Below are positions 33,482 to 41,740 of a stretch of 64,000 nucleotides of DNA, piece after piece (the stretch's first letter is position 1; each line of letters opens with the position of its first letter). The notes under the pieces were generated by a model. It saw only the letters and a program-made list of their open reading frames with translations, searched no databases and was not told where the DNA came from. Both the position numbers and the translations under genes were made by a program. The DNA is taken from NCBI GenBank assembly GCA_913775725.1, contig CAJYNG010000019.1:62001-126000 (forward strand), in the 5' to 3' direction. This DNA comes from an uncultured Stenotrophomonas sp. (lineage in GTDB: Bacteria > Pseudomonadota > Gammaproteobacteria > Xanthomonadales > Xanthomonadaceae).

Positions 33482-34441
33482 TCAGCCTCCGAACGGCGGC
33501 GGCCGCTTGCCGGCGGCCTTGTTGTCCTGGCTGGCCAGCGCCTGCTTTGCCAGTTCGGCCACGCCCGCGATCGAACCGATCACGCCACTGGCCTCCATCG
33601 GCATCAGCACCAGCTTCTGGTTCGGCGAACTGGCCAGCTCCTTGAACGCTTCCACGTACTTCTGCGCAACAAAGTAGTTGATCGCCTGCACGTCACCCTC
33701 GGCAATCGCCGCCGACACCACTTTGGTCGCCATCGCTTCGGCCTCGGCCAGGCGTTCGCGCGCCTCGGCATCGCGGAATGCGGCTTCGCGACGGCCTTCA
33801 GCCTCCAGCACGGTAGCCTGCTTTTCGCCATCGGCACGCAGGATCTCCGACTGCCGTGAACCTTCCGCTTCGAGGATCTGCGCACGCTTCTCGCGCTCGG
33901 CCTTCATCTGCCGCGCCATCGCATCCAGCAGATCACGCGGCGGCTGGATGTCGCGGATCTCGATGCGGTTGACCTTCACGCCCCAGGGATTGGTGGCATG
34001 GTCGACCACGCTCAGCAGCTGGGCATTGATCACCTCGCGCTGGCTCAACGACTCGTCCAGGTCCATCGAGCCGATCACGGTACGGATGTTGGTTTGCACC
34101 AGGGCAATCATCGCCACTTCCAGGTTGGCCACCTCATAGGCGGCCTTGGCCGCATCCAGGACCTGGAAGAAGACCACGCCATCCACACGCACGGCGGCAT
34201 TGTCCTTGGTGATCACTTCCTGGCTGGGTACGTCCAGCACCTGCTCCATCATGTTCACCTTGCGCCCGACGCCGTAGACGATCGGGATCAGGAAGTGCAG
34301 GCCCGGTGTCATGGTGTGGGTGTAGCGGCCGAAGCGCTCAACGGTCCATTCATACCCCTGCGGGACCATCCGCACCGCCTTGAACAGGATCACCACGGCC
34401 ACGAAGGCCAGTACCACGGTAAAGAACATGGTCGGGAACAT
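33482..34441 (-). CDS. SPFH-domain stomatin-like protein (QmcA type)
   Basis: 319 residues. One N-terminal membrane segment (5-25), the SPFH/Band-7 domain (about 25-190: PQGYEWTVERFGRY, TPGLHFLIPIVYGVGRKVNMMEQ split across it, VITKDNAAVRVDGVVFFQV), then a charged coiled coil (EREKRAQILEAEGSRQSEIL). It resembles E. coli QmcA and forms membrane-associated oligomers that regulate proteases or lipid domains. It forms a two-gene unit with the downstream NfeD-like gene. Confidence 0.93.
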   Translation of the reverse strand: MFPTMFFTVVLAFVAVVILFKAVRMVPQGYEWTVERFGRYTHTMTPGLHFLIPIVYGVGRKVNMMEQVLDVPSQEVITKDNAAVRVDGVVFFQVLDAAKAAYEVANLEVAMIALVQTNIRTVIGSMDLDESLSQREVINAQLLSVVDHATNPWGVKVNRIEIRDIQPPRDLLDAMARQMKAEREKRAQILEAEGSRQSEILRADGEKQATVLEAEGRREAAFRDAEARERLAEAEAMATKVVSAAIAEGDVQAINYFVAQKYVEAFKELASSPNQKLVLMPMEASGVIGSIAGVAELAKQALASQDNKAAGKRPPPFGG

Positions 34442-34507
34442 CGCGCCTTCCTTATCTATGTCGCCCAGGCCCCAGCATAGCGCGTGAGGACGGCGGGTAC
34501 AGGGAAG

Positions 34508-34810
34508 CTACCAGGGCACCCGCCCGCGCAGGATATCGGCGAACATCACCCAGTCGCCCAGGAATGAATACAGCGGATGCCGGAAGGTCGCCGGGCGGTT
34601 CTTCTCGAAGAAGAAATGGCCGACCCAGGCAAAAGCGTAGCCGCACAGCAGCGCCGCCAGCAGCAGCATCGGCTGCCCGCGCAGGAGGGCTGCCACGATC
34701 AGCAGCAGCACCCCGCAGCTACCGATGAAATGCAGGCGCCGCGAGATCGGGTGGCGGTGCTCGTTGAGATAGAACGGATAGAACTCTCGGAAGCTGGCGA
34801 ATCGGGACAT
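34508..34810 (-). CDS. Mpo1/DUF962-family membrane protein
   Basis: 100 residues from ATG 34810 (MSRFASFREFYPFYL; MCMSRF at 34816 also possible). Signature blocks EHRHPISRRLHFIG and AWVGHFFFEKNRPATF followed by HPLYSFLGDWVMF match the yeast Mpo1/YGL010w-like family, in which His residues bind iron for 2-hydroxy fatty acid oxidation. Bacterial members are usually of unknown function. Two or three helices. It lies just upstream of the stomatin gene. Confidence 0.88.
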   Translation of the reverse strand: MSRFASFREFYPFYLNEHRHPISRRLHFIGSCGVLLLIVAALLRGQPMLLLAALLCGYAFAWVGHFFFEKNRPATFRHPLYSFLGDWVMFADILRGRVPW

Positions 34811-34894
34811 GCACATGCTCCGGGGACCGTGGTCGCTGCCATCATGCGCCTTCCGGCGAGGAAAAGCGGCTTGGACATCCGGCGGCGCTGCCTT

Positions 34895-34995
34895 TGTAGA
34901 GTCGAGCCATGCTCGACGGGCCCTCGCAGAAGCAGTCGAGCATGGCTCGACTGTACAGAAGAGCGCGAGCGGCCGAGCCTGGCTCGATGCTACAC
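34895..34995. repeat. SMAG dimer plus a half element overlapping the ynfA stop
   Basis: A dimer (34895-34957, TGTAGAGTCGAGCC to GGCTCGACTGTACA) is followed by a decayed unit ending GGCTCGATGCTACAC. The CTA at 34990-34992 is, on the minus strand, the TAG stop of the YnfA gene. Confidence 0.8.
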
Positions 34996-35319
34996 CGATG
35001 AGGTGCGCGGGCCGAACATGATCACCGCCATGCCGGCCAGGCACAGCGCGGCGCCGAGCAGGTCCCAGCGACTGGGACGGATGCCATCGACCAGCCACAG
35101 CCAGAACAGCGCGGTGCCGATGTAGACGCCACCGTAGGCGGCATAGACCCGACCACTGGCGGTCGGATGCAGGGTCAACAGCCAGGCGAACAGGGCCAGG
35201 CTGGCGGCCGCCGGCAGCAGCAACCAGATGCCGCCACCCTTGCGCAGCCACAACCAGGGCAGATAGCAGCCGACGATCTCGGCCAGCGCGGTCAGCAGGA
35301 ACAGGCCGAGCGTCTTCAC
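34990..35319 (-). CDS. ynfA: YnfA/UPF0060 membrane protein
   Basis: 109 residues, GTG start overlapping the mazG stop by 4 bases (GTGA). Four helices with the family blocks [37 protein letters not shown] and [20 protein letters not shown]. YnfA is SMR-like; some members act as small drug-efflux pumps. Last gene of the nudE-cysQ-mazG cluster. Stop inside a SMAG element. Confidence 0.9.
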   Translation of the reverse strand: MKTLGLFLLTALAEIVGCYLPWLWLRKGGGIWLLLPAAASLALFAWLLTLHPTASGRVYAAYGGVYIGTALFWLWLVDGIRPSRWDLLGAALCLAGMAVIMFGPRTSSV

Positions 35320-36155
35320 GCTTTCTCCGCCGCCTTGGCGTGCTGCCACAGTGCTTCCTGCGCATCCAGGTCCAGTGCCGCCAACGCGCTGCCCTGCGCT
35401 TCGGCCTGCGCTTCCATCGCGCGGAAGCGACGTTCGAACTTGTGGTTGGCCCCGCGCAGCGCAGCGCCCAGGTCGATGTCGGCATGGCGGGCCAGGTTGG
35501 CGCAGACGAACAGCAGGTCGCCCAGTTCTTCCTGCAGGCGCGCCTTGTTGCCGGCGATATCGCCGCGCTCGAACTCCTCGCGCAGCTCCTGCAGTTCCTC
35601 GGCGGCCTTGTCCAGCACCGGCAACGGGCCGGGCCAGTCGAAGCCGACCTTGGCCGCACGCGACTGCAGCTTCACTGCCCGCTGCCACTCCGGCAGGCCT
35701 CGCGAGATGCCGGCCAACGCGGAGGTATCCTGCTCGCCCTTGGCGGCACGCTCGGCACGCTTGATCGCGTCCCAGTTGCGCATCACGCCGTCGGCATCGT
35801 CTACGCTGACGTCGGCGAACACGTGCGGGTGGCGGCGCTGCATCTTGTCGCTGATCGCACGCGCGACCTCGGCGAAAGCGAAGGCGCCCTGCTCCTCGGC
35901 CATGCGCGCATGGAACACCACCTGCAGCAGCAGGTCGCCGAGCTCGTCACAGAGATCGTCAAGATCGCCACGGTCGATCGCATCGGCCACCTCATAGGCC
36001 TCCTCGATGGTGTACGGCGCGATGGTCGCGAAGTTCTGTTCCAGGTCCCAGGGGCAGCCACCCTGCGGATCGCGCAGGCGCGCCATGATCGCCAGCAGGC
36101 GCTCCAGTTCGTTGCTGGCTGCACTGCCGGCGGTGGGGGTGTCATGCGCGCTCAT
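35316..36155 (-). CDS. mazG: Nucleoside triphosphate pyrophosphohydrolase
   Basis: 279 residues from ATG 36155 ([17 protein letters not shown]); the frame extends to 36218 but reads through the cysQ end. Two MazG domains: [16 protein letters not shown] with [10 protein letters not shown] and DELGDLLLQ, and [14 protein letters not shown] with [10 protein letters not shown]; the Glu/Asp clusters bind Mg. It hydrolyses (d)NTPs to monophosphates; E. coli MazG limits aberrant nucleotides and ppGpp. Co-transcribed with cysQ (13-nt gap) and ynfA. Confidence 0.95.
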   Translation of the reverse strand: MSAHDTPTAGSAASNELERLLAIMARLRDPQGGCPWDLEQNFATIAPYTIEEAYEVADAIDRGDLDDLCDELGDLLLQVVFHARMAEEQGAFAFAEVARAISDKMQRRHPHVFADVSVDDADGVMRNWDAIKRAERAAKGEQDTSALAGISRGLPEWQRAVKLQSRAAKVGFDWPGPLPVLDKAAEELQELREEFERGDIAGNKARLQEELGDLLFVCANLARHADIDLGAALRGANHKFERRFRAMEAQAEAQGSALAALDLDAQEALWQHAKAAEKA

Positions 36156-36168
36156 GCGGCCTCCAGGG

Positions 36169-36972
36169 TCAATCGGACAACCAGTCGCGCCACGGCAGGC
36201 TGGTATCACCAAGGGCAATGAAATCGCCGTTCAACAGGGTCTCGCGGCGGTTGTAGCGGAACGGCTTGCCGGTCGCTGCCGACAGTACCGCACCGCCGGC
36301 GGCGTGCAGTACGCACTGGCCGGCGGCGGTATCCCATTCGGAGGTCGGGCCCAGCCGCGGGTAGACATCCAGGCCACCTTCGGCGATCCGGCAGAATTTC
36401 AGCGACGAGCCCTGCGCGATGGTTTCGATGCGGCCCATGCGCGCCAGCAGCGCCTCGGTTTCGGGTGAGCGGTGCGAGCGGCTGGCGGCAACCCGCAACG
36501 GTGCGGTGGCCGGCGTGCGGGTGCGCAGCACGGTGTCGTGCAGCCCCTGCCGGCGATAGGCCAGCTCGCCACGCATGGCATGCCAGACGATGCCGGTCAC
36601 CGGGGCCAGCACCACGCCGAAGGCCGGTGCGCCCTGGTAGATCAGCGCGATGTTGACGCTGAACTCGCCATTGCGCTTGACGAACTCACGGGTGCCATCG
36701 AGCGGATCCACCAGCCAGTAAGCGCCCCAGTGGCGACGCTGCTCCCAGCCCACCTGCGCCGATTCCTCGGACAGGATCGGCAGGTCCGGGGTCAGCTGCT
36801 GCAGGCCCTGTTCAATGACCTGATTGGCCGCCAGGTCGGCACTGGTGACCGGGCTGTTGTCGTCCTTGATCTGTACGTCGAAGCCATCGGCATAGACCTG
36901 CATGATGGCCTGTCCGGCTTCCTGGGCGATGGCGATGGCAGTCTCGCGCAGGTCCGTGGTCAGTTTGATCAT
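36169..36972 (-). CDS. cysQ: 3'(2'),5'-bisphosphate nucleotidase
   Basis: 267 residues from ATG 36972 (MIKLTTDLRETA). Inositol-monophosphatase fold with metal sites ILSEESAQ, VDPLDGTREFVKRNGEFSVNIA split around the DPLDGT motif, and GPTSEWDTAAGQCVLHAAGG. It removes 3'-phosphate from PAP, a by-product of sulfate assimilation that inhibits RNases. Its ATG overlaps the nudE stop (ATGA), so the two are coupled. Confidence 0.95.
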   Translation of the reverse strand: MIKLTTDLRETAIAIAQEAGQAIMQVYADGFDVQIKDDNSPVTSADLAANQVIEQGLQQLTPDLPILSEESAQVGWEQRRHWGAYWLVDPLDGTREFVKRNGEFSVNIALIYQGAPAFGVVLAPVTGIVWHAMRGELAYRRQGLHDTVLRTRTPATAPLRVAASRSHRSPETEALLARMGRIETIAQGSSLKFCRIAEGGLDVYPRLGPTSEWDTAAGQCVLHAAGGAVLSAATGKPFRYNRRETLLNGDFIALGDTSLPWRDWLSD

Positions 36973-37532
36973 CGCAATCCCTGCAGCCACTGGCGGGCGA
37001 TGAACAGCGCCGCCAGCGAGCGTCCCTCGGAGAAGTCCTCGCGCAGCATCAGCTGGTCCAGCTCGGCCAGCTTCCACGGGATGACTTCCAGTTCTTCCGG
37101 CTCGTCGCCGGCCAGCTTTTCCGGGTACAGGTCGCGCGCCACCACCAGCCACGACTGGTGGCTCATGTAGGTCGGGGCCAGGGTCATCGCGCGCAGCACG
37201 TCCACCCGGCGCGCACCATAACCGGCCTCTTCCTTCAGTTCACGGTCCGCGGCCTGCTCGGGGGTCTCGCCGGTATCGATCCGGCCCTTGACCAGCCCCA
37301 GTTCGTAGCGGTGCATGCCGGCAGCGTATTCACGTACCAGCAGCACGGTCTCGTCGTCGAGCATCGGCACCACCACCACCGCGCCATGGCCACGGCTGAC
37401 CAGCCGCTCGAAACGGCGGCGTTCGCCGTTGGAAAACTCCAGGTCCAGGTGCTGGCGCTGGAAAGGGCCGTTCTCCTCATCGGTGATCCGATGGATGATC
37501 GGCAAGCGACGGCCGGCACGGTCATCGTTCAT
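36969..37532 (-). CDS. nudE: NUDIX hydrolase, ADP-ribose/ADP-sugar type
   Basis: 187 residues from ATG 37532 (MNDDRAGRRLPIIH). The complete NUDIX box spans GRIDTGETPEQAADRELKEE and AGYG. Close in layout to E. coli NudE, which cleaves ADP-ribose, Ap3A and NADH. First gene of the cluster nudE-cysQ-mazG-ynfA, all minus strand, and divergent from bioA (77-nt gap). Confidence 0.93.
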   Translation of the reverse strand: MNDDRAGRRLPIIHRITDEENGPFQRQHLDLEFSNGERRRFERLVSRGHGAVVVVPMLDDETVLLVREYAAGMHRYELGLVKGRIDTGETPEQAADRELKEEAGYGARRVDVLRAMTLAPTYMSHQSWLVVARDLYPEKLAGDEPEELEVIPWKLAELDQLMLREDFSEGRSLAALFIARQWLQGLR

Positions 37533-37572
37533 GCGGAATCTCCGCGGCGGCCGGCGCCTGCGCCGGGGCCGA

Positions 37573-37578
37573 TAGAAT
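37573..37578 (+). promoter_or_regulatory. Candidate -10 of bioA
   Basis: TAGAAT, 32 nt before the bioA ATG. No convincing -35 (GC-rich stretch upstream). Confidence 0.4.
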
Positions 37579-37609
37579 GTGCAGGCAGCAACATGTTCAT
37601 GAGCCCGAA

Positions 37610-39001
37610 ATGCTAGCAGACCCAACCCCCTCCCCGCTGGCCCACCATTGGCGGCAGCGCGACCTGCAGGTGCTGTGGCACCCCTGCACGCAGATGCGCG
37701 AGCATCCGGACACCCTGCCGCTGGTGCCGATCGCCCGCGGCGAAGGTGCATGGCTGATCGACCACGATGGCAACCGCTATCTGGATGCGGTCAGCAGCTG
37801 GTGGACCAACCTGTTCGGCCATGCCGAACCGCGCATCGGTGGCGCCATCGCCGCCCAGGCCACACAGCTGGAACAGGTGATGCTGGCCGGCTTCGGCCAT
37901 GAGCCGGCCATCACCCTGGCTGAACGCCTGCTGGCACTGGCCCCGCGCCAGCCCGGCCGCGAACCGCTGGCCAAGGTGTTCTATGCCGACAACGGTTCGG
38001 CCGGCGTGGAAGTGGCCCTGAAGATGGCCTTCCAGTATTTCCAGAACCGTGGGGAACCGCGGCGCACGCGCTTCATCGCACTGGAGAACGGCTACCACGG
38101 CGAGACCCTGGGCGCGCTGGCGCTGGGTGACATCCCGCTGTATCGCCGTGTCTACGCGCCGCTGCTGGCCGAAGGGCTGTTCGCGCCCTCGCCCGACGCT
38201 TACCTGGCCGAACCCGGCCAGAGTGCAGCGGATCGCGCGCGCCAGGCCGCCGATGGCCTGGCCACCCTGTTCGACCAGCACCCCGGTGAGATCTGCGCAG
38301 TCATCCTGGAGCCACGACTGCAGTGCGCCGGCGGCATGCGCATGCATGACCCGGTCTACCTGCAGCGCGTGCGCGAACTGTGTGATGCGCACGGCGCCTT
38401 CATGATCGCCGACGAGATCGCCACCGGCTTCGGCCGCACCGGCACCCTGTTCGCCTGCGAACAGGCCGGGGTGATGCCGGACCTGATGTGCCTCTCGAAA
38501 GGCCTGACCGGCGGCTTCCTGCCACTGGCCGCCGTGCTGGCGACGCAGGCGCTGTACGACGCCTTCCTCGACGACTCGCGCGAGCGCGCGTTCCTGCACT
38601 CGCACAGCTACACCGGCAACCCGCTGGCCTGCGCGGCCGCGCTGGCGACGCTGGACATCTTCCGCGACGACGATGTGATCGCCCGCAACCGCGGCATCGC
38701 TTCCGTGATGGGTACGCTGGCGGCACCGTTCAACGACCATCCGCACGTGGCCGACGTGCGCCAGGCCGGCATGGTGGTGGCGTTCGAGCTGTCGCGCGAC
38801 GGCAACAAGCGCACGCCGTTCGACCCGGCCATGCGGCTGGGCCTGCATGCCTACAAGGCCGCCTTGAAGCGCGGCGTGGTGCTGCGCCCGCTGGGCGACG
38901 TGCTGTACTGGATGCCACCCTACTGCGTGGACGACGAACAACTGGAGCTGCTGGCACACACCACGCTGGCAGCGATTGACGAGGCGATTGCATGCGCGTG
39001 A
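37610..39001 (+). CDS. bioA: Adenosylmethionine-8-amino-7-oxononanoate aminotransferase
   Basis: 463 residues from ATG 37610 (MLADPTPSPLAHHW). Class III aminotransferase; LWHPCTQMREH is the BioA-specific block, AVSSWWTNLFGH, GYHGETLGALALGD and the PLP Lys in CLSKGLTGGFLPLA complete the pattern. It transfers the amino group of SAM to KAPA, giving DAPA in biotin synthesis. No other bio gene is nearby. Its 3' end overlaps rsmE by 10 nt. Confidence 0.95.
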   Translation: MLADPTPSPLAHHWRQRDLQVLWHPCTQMREHPDTLPLVPIARGEGAWLIDHDGNRYLDAVSSWWTNLFGHAEPRIGGAIAAQATQLEQVMLAGFGHEPAITLAERLLALAPRQPGREPLAKVFYADNGSAGVEVALKMAFQYFQNRGEPRRTRFIALENGYHGETLGALALGDIPLYRRVYAPLLAEGLFAPSPDAYLAEPGQSAADRARQAADGLATLFDQHPGEICAVILEPRLQCAGGMRMHDPVYLQRVRELCDAHGAFMIADEIATGFGRTGTLFACEQAGVMPDLMCLSKGLTGGFLPLAAVLATQALYDAFLDDSRERAFLHSHSYTGNPLACAAALATLDIFRDDDVIARNRGIASVMGTLAAPFNDHPHVADVRQAGMVVAFELSRDGNKRTPFDPAMRLGLHAYKAALKRGVVLRPLGDVLYWMPPYCVDDEQLELLAHTTLAAIDEAIACA

Positions 39002-39729
39002 CCCGCTGCCCCATCGACCTGGCGCTGCACAGCGGCCAGACCGTGACCCTGCCGGAAGAGACGGCCAACCACCTGGTACGGGTGATGCGCCTGCGCGAAG
39101 GCGATACCTGCGTGCTGTTCAACGGCGATGGCAACGACTACGGTGCGACGCTGACCGGGGCCGGCAAACGCGAGGTGCAGGTCCGCATCGACGCCGTGCA
39201 GGCCATCGCCAATGAATCGCCGCTGGCAATCACCCTGCTGCAGGGCATCGCGCGCGGCGAGAAGATGGACCTGATCCTGCAGAAGGCCACCGAACTGGGT
39301 GTGGCGGCGATCATTCCGGTCAACGCCGAGCGCACCGAGGTGAAGCTCGATGCAGCTCGGGCGGAGAAGCGCGTGGCGCACTGGAACAATGTGGTGACCT
39401 CTGCCTGTGGCCAGTCCGGGCGCGCGCGCATCCCGCAGGTGGGTTCGCCGCTGTCGCTGGCGCAGGCGACGGCAGCACTACCGGCGGATACGCTGCGGTT
39501 GACGCTGGACCCGCAGGGCGCGCATCGGCTGTCGACGCTGGACGCTGCACCTGCCGCGGGAATCGTGATTGCAATCGGTCCGGAAGGGGGGTGGTCGCCG
39601 CGCGACCGGGACCAGCTGGCAGCTGCAGGCTTCCATGGCCTGCAGCTGGGCCCGCGCATCCTGCGTACCGAGACCGCCGGCCTGGCCGCGATCGCGGCAC
39701 TGCAGGCGCGGTTGGGCGATCTGGGATAA
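38992..39729 (+). CDS. rsmE: 16S rRNA (uracil-1498-N3)-methyltransferase
   Basis: 245 residues. SPOUT fold with the SAM-binding knot motifs IAIGPEGGWSPRDRDQL and LGPRILRTETAGLAA; N-terminal PUA-like part (LPEETANHLVRVMRLREGD). It methylates U1498 of 16S rRNA in 30S subunits. Starts 10 nt before the bioA stop. A SMAG cluster follows. Confidence 0.96.
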   Translation: MRVTRCPIDLALHSGQTVTLPEETANHLVRVMRLREGDTCVLFNGDGNDYGATLTGAGKREVQVRIDAVQAIANESPLAITLLQGIARGEKMDLILQKATELGVAAIIPVNAERTEVKLDAARAEKRVAHWNNVVTSACGQSGRARIPQVGSPLSLAQATAALPADTLRLTLDPQGAHRLSTLDAAPAAGIVIAIGPEGGWSPRDRDQLAAAGFHGLQLGPRILRTETAGLAAIAALQARLGDLG

Positions 39730-39739
39730 GGCTGATTCG

Positions 39740-39932
39740 TTGTAGTGCCGGCTGCTGGCCGGCATCCACGGGATCATGAGGTTGCCGACCAGCGGCCGGC
39801 ACTGCCGCGACCAGCGCGTCCAGGGCAGCAGCCGAGCGTAGGCTCGGCTCTACAGGGCCGGCGCCAGATTGCAGTTTCCTTGTAGAGCTGAGCCATGCTC
39901 GGCTCGGTGCCGGCCAGCGGCCGGCACTACCG
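39740..39932. repeat. Cluster of SMAG and SMAG-variant repeats
   Basis: Three units: a variant dimer, TGTAGTGCCGGCTGCTGGCC to GCGGCCGGCACTGC (39740-39808); a half unit GCAGCCGAGCGTAGGCTCGG ending CTCTACA (39826-39855); and TGTAGAGCTGAGCCATGC running into GCCGGCACTACC (39880-39932). The mixed ends suggest recombination between SMAG subtypes. It fills the gap between convergent rsmE and chpC. Confidence 0.75.
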
Positions 39933-39941
39933 TTTGGTAGG

Positions 39942-40406
39942 TCAGGCCGCCAGCGAATCCAGGGCGGCTTCCAGCGCATCCAGGTTGGGCAGCAACGCGC
40001 TCTGCTCACCCAGCAGCACGCGCATGTGCACGATCTGCGGCAGGGTTTCTTCGGAGGCGTCGGCCAGCAAGCCGTCGCGCGGCACCGAGATCAGCTGCGG
40101 GAAATTCTGCGTCAACAGCGCATAGTAGGGGCGCTGCGCGTTGCCGCTCAGGGCCTTCAGCACCACCACCTTGTTGTGGCCGGCCACCGCCTCTTCGCCC
40201 AGCCCCGAAAGGCGTGCGAACGACACCAGCGGCACCTGCCAGCCATGCCAGCCGATTTCGCCAACCAGCCAGCGCGGGGCGTCGGAGACCGGCTGCACCG
40301 GCACGCGCGACATCATTTCGGCCACTGTGGCATTGGGCAGCAGTACACGCTCGTTGCCGGCCTGGATCAGGACGCCGCGGATTTCATCATTGCTGGCATA
40401 GCTCAT
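39942..40406 (-). CDS. chpC: CheW-like protein of the Chp system
   Basis: 154 residues of CheW fold (LIQAGNERVLLPNATVAEMM, EIGWHGWQVPLVSFARLSG). P. aeruginosa ChpC has the same place at the end of the pil-chp operon and acts as a second adaptor linking receptors to the ChpA kinase. Its start overlaps the chpB stop (ATGA). It ends next to a SMAG cluster. Confidence 0.88.
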   Translation of the reverse strand: MSYASNDEIRGVLIQAGNERVLLPNATVAEMMSRVPVQPVSDAPRWLVGEIGWHGWQVPLVSFARLSGLGEEAVAGHNKVVVLKALSGNAQRPYYALLTQNFPQLISVPRDGLLADASEETLPQIVHMRVLLGEQSALLPNLDALEAALDSLAA

Positions 40407-41740
40407 GGTGCCTCTCCGTTATCGTCCTGCTCACCCCAGCGCGCGGCGATGGACTGCGCCAGTTCCTGCGGTTCTCCGGCCACCATGCCGGCCGCAACCA
40501 CGGCCGTGGCCGCCGCCGGGTCATAGCAGCCCTCACCCACCTGCCCGGCCACCCATGCACCGGCGGCCGCCAGGTCCAGCGCCGGGCCGACGTGGGCCAG
40601 GTCGGCACCACTGAGCAGCACCAGCGCGGTGTGGTCGGCCGGCAACGCGGCAATCGAAATGCCCTGCGCGTCGCTGACGAAATGCAGGCCGTCACTGGCT
40701 GCCTGCACGCCGATGTCATCGGCCAGCACGTGCACTTCACCGGGTGTTGCAGGCTGACCGGCTTCAGCCAGCTGCACCGGCAACGGCGACACGCGTGCCA
40801 TCTGCTTGACCAGGTTGCCGTAGCGACCGCCATCCAGGCGCATGTGCACCAGCACCGGCACGCTCAACGATGCGGGCAGTGCGCCGAGCAGGCGACGCAA
40901 CGCATCCGGGCCACCGATGCCGGCCAGCACCAGCAGCGAAGCGGCGCGCGCACCGGCCGGAGCAGCGGCATCCAGATCGACCAGGCTCAAATGATCGGTA
41001 TCGAAGGAGGGCTGCGACGCGGCGATCGTCGCCATCACTTCTGACGGTGCCGGCGCTTCGATCGATTCCTCGACCAGCGACCAGGCGGTGTGATCGAAGG
41101 AGATAGGCGGTGCCGCAGGCGCCGCCGGTTCGGCCAGCGCTTGCGGCGGCGAAGGCAGATCCAGTGGTTCAGGCACGACCGGCTGCAACGCCGCCAGTGC
41201 CTGTTCCAGCGCGATCGGTTCGTGCAGCTGCGCAGGCGGCGAGTACAGGCTGTCAGCGGGGACCTCGTCGGCCCAGCTCACTGCCTGGTCCAGGTGCGGT
41301 TGCAGCGCTTCTTCCTGTGGCGCCGGCGGCGGTGCCGGGTGGCCCGGCTCCAGCTGCAGGCTGGGTTCTTCTTCCGCCCCCGGCGGCAACACCTGCTGGT
41401 GGCCATGCAGCTTGGCGGCCAGATGGCGGCCCCAGCGCTGAGCCTCCCAGCCATCACGACGTGCGGCCAGCTCGGCCTCGTCGAAGACCAGGGTCAGGCC
41501 CGGTGCGGACAGCACCGCTTCCAGGCGCTCCAATGCATCTTCGATGGCGGCCTCCAGCGCGATCACCACGAACTGCGGGCGCGCCTCCTGCAGGACCCGC
41601 ACCTCCAGCGTGTTGGGATCATCTTCCAGCACCAGCTGCACATCGGCGTGCGACAGCGCCTCGCGCAGGCGCTCACGCGCCGCGCCGGGGCGGGCCAGCA
41701 GGGCAACGGCCGGAGCCACTTGGGTTTCACTCACGGACAC
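40403..41740 (-). CDS. chpB: Degenerate CheB-like methylesterase protein
   Basis: 445 residues. N-terminal receiver-like part (1-110), a proline/alanine-rich linker (about 115-250), then a C-terminal CheB-type domain from ASLLVLAGIGGPDALRRLLG. Where active CheB has GASTGG, here LAGIGG puts Gly at the catalytic Ser; the His remains (VLVHMRLDG) and the C-terminal Asp site (usually TGMGNDG) reads LSGADLAHV. So the esterase is probably inactive. Position between chpA (14-nt overlap) and chpC fits ChpB. It may serve as a scaffold, or be decaying. Confidence 0.82.
   Translation of the reverse strand: MSVSETQVAPAVALLARPGAARERLREALSHADVQLVLEDDPNTLEVRVLQEARPQFVVIALEAAIEDALERLEAVLSAPGLTLVFDEAELAARRDGWEAQRWGRHLAAKLHGHQQVLPPGAEEEPSLQLEPGHPAPPPAPQEEALQPHLDQAVSWADEVPADSLYSPPAQLHEPIALEQALAALQPVVPEPLDLPSPPQALAEPAAPAAPPISFDHTAWSLVEESIEAPAPSEVMATIAASQPSFDTDHLSLVDLDAAAPAGARAASLLVLAGIGGPDALRRLLGALPASLSVPVLVHMRLDGGRYGNLVKQMARVSPLPVQLAEAGQPATPGEVHVLADDIGVQAASDGLHFVSDAQGISIAALPADHTALVLLSGADLAHVGPALDLAAAGAWVAGQVGEGCYDPAAATAVVAAGMVAGEPQELAQSIAARWGEQDDNGEAP

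Noticed and set aside
853..39932. SMAG elements as a CRISPR array or phage att sites
   Set aside because: They are dispersed palindromes without regular spacers, cas genes or integrase nearby.
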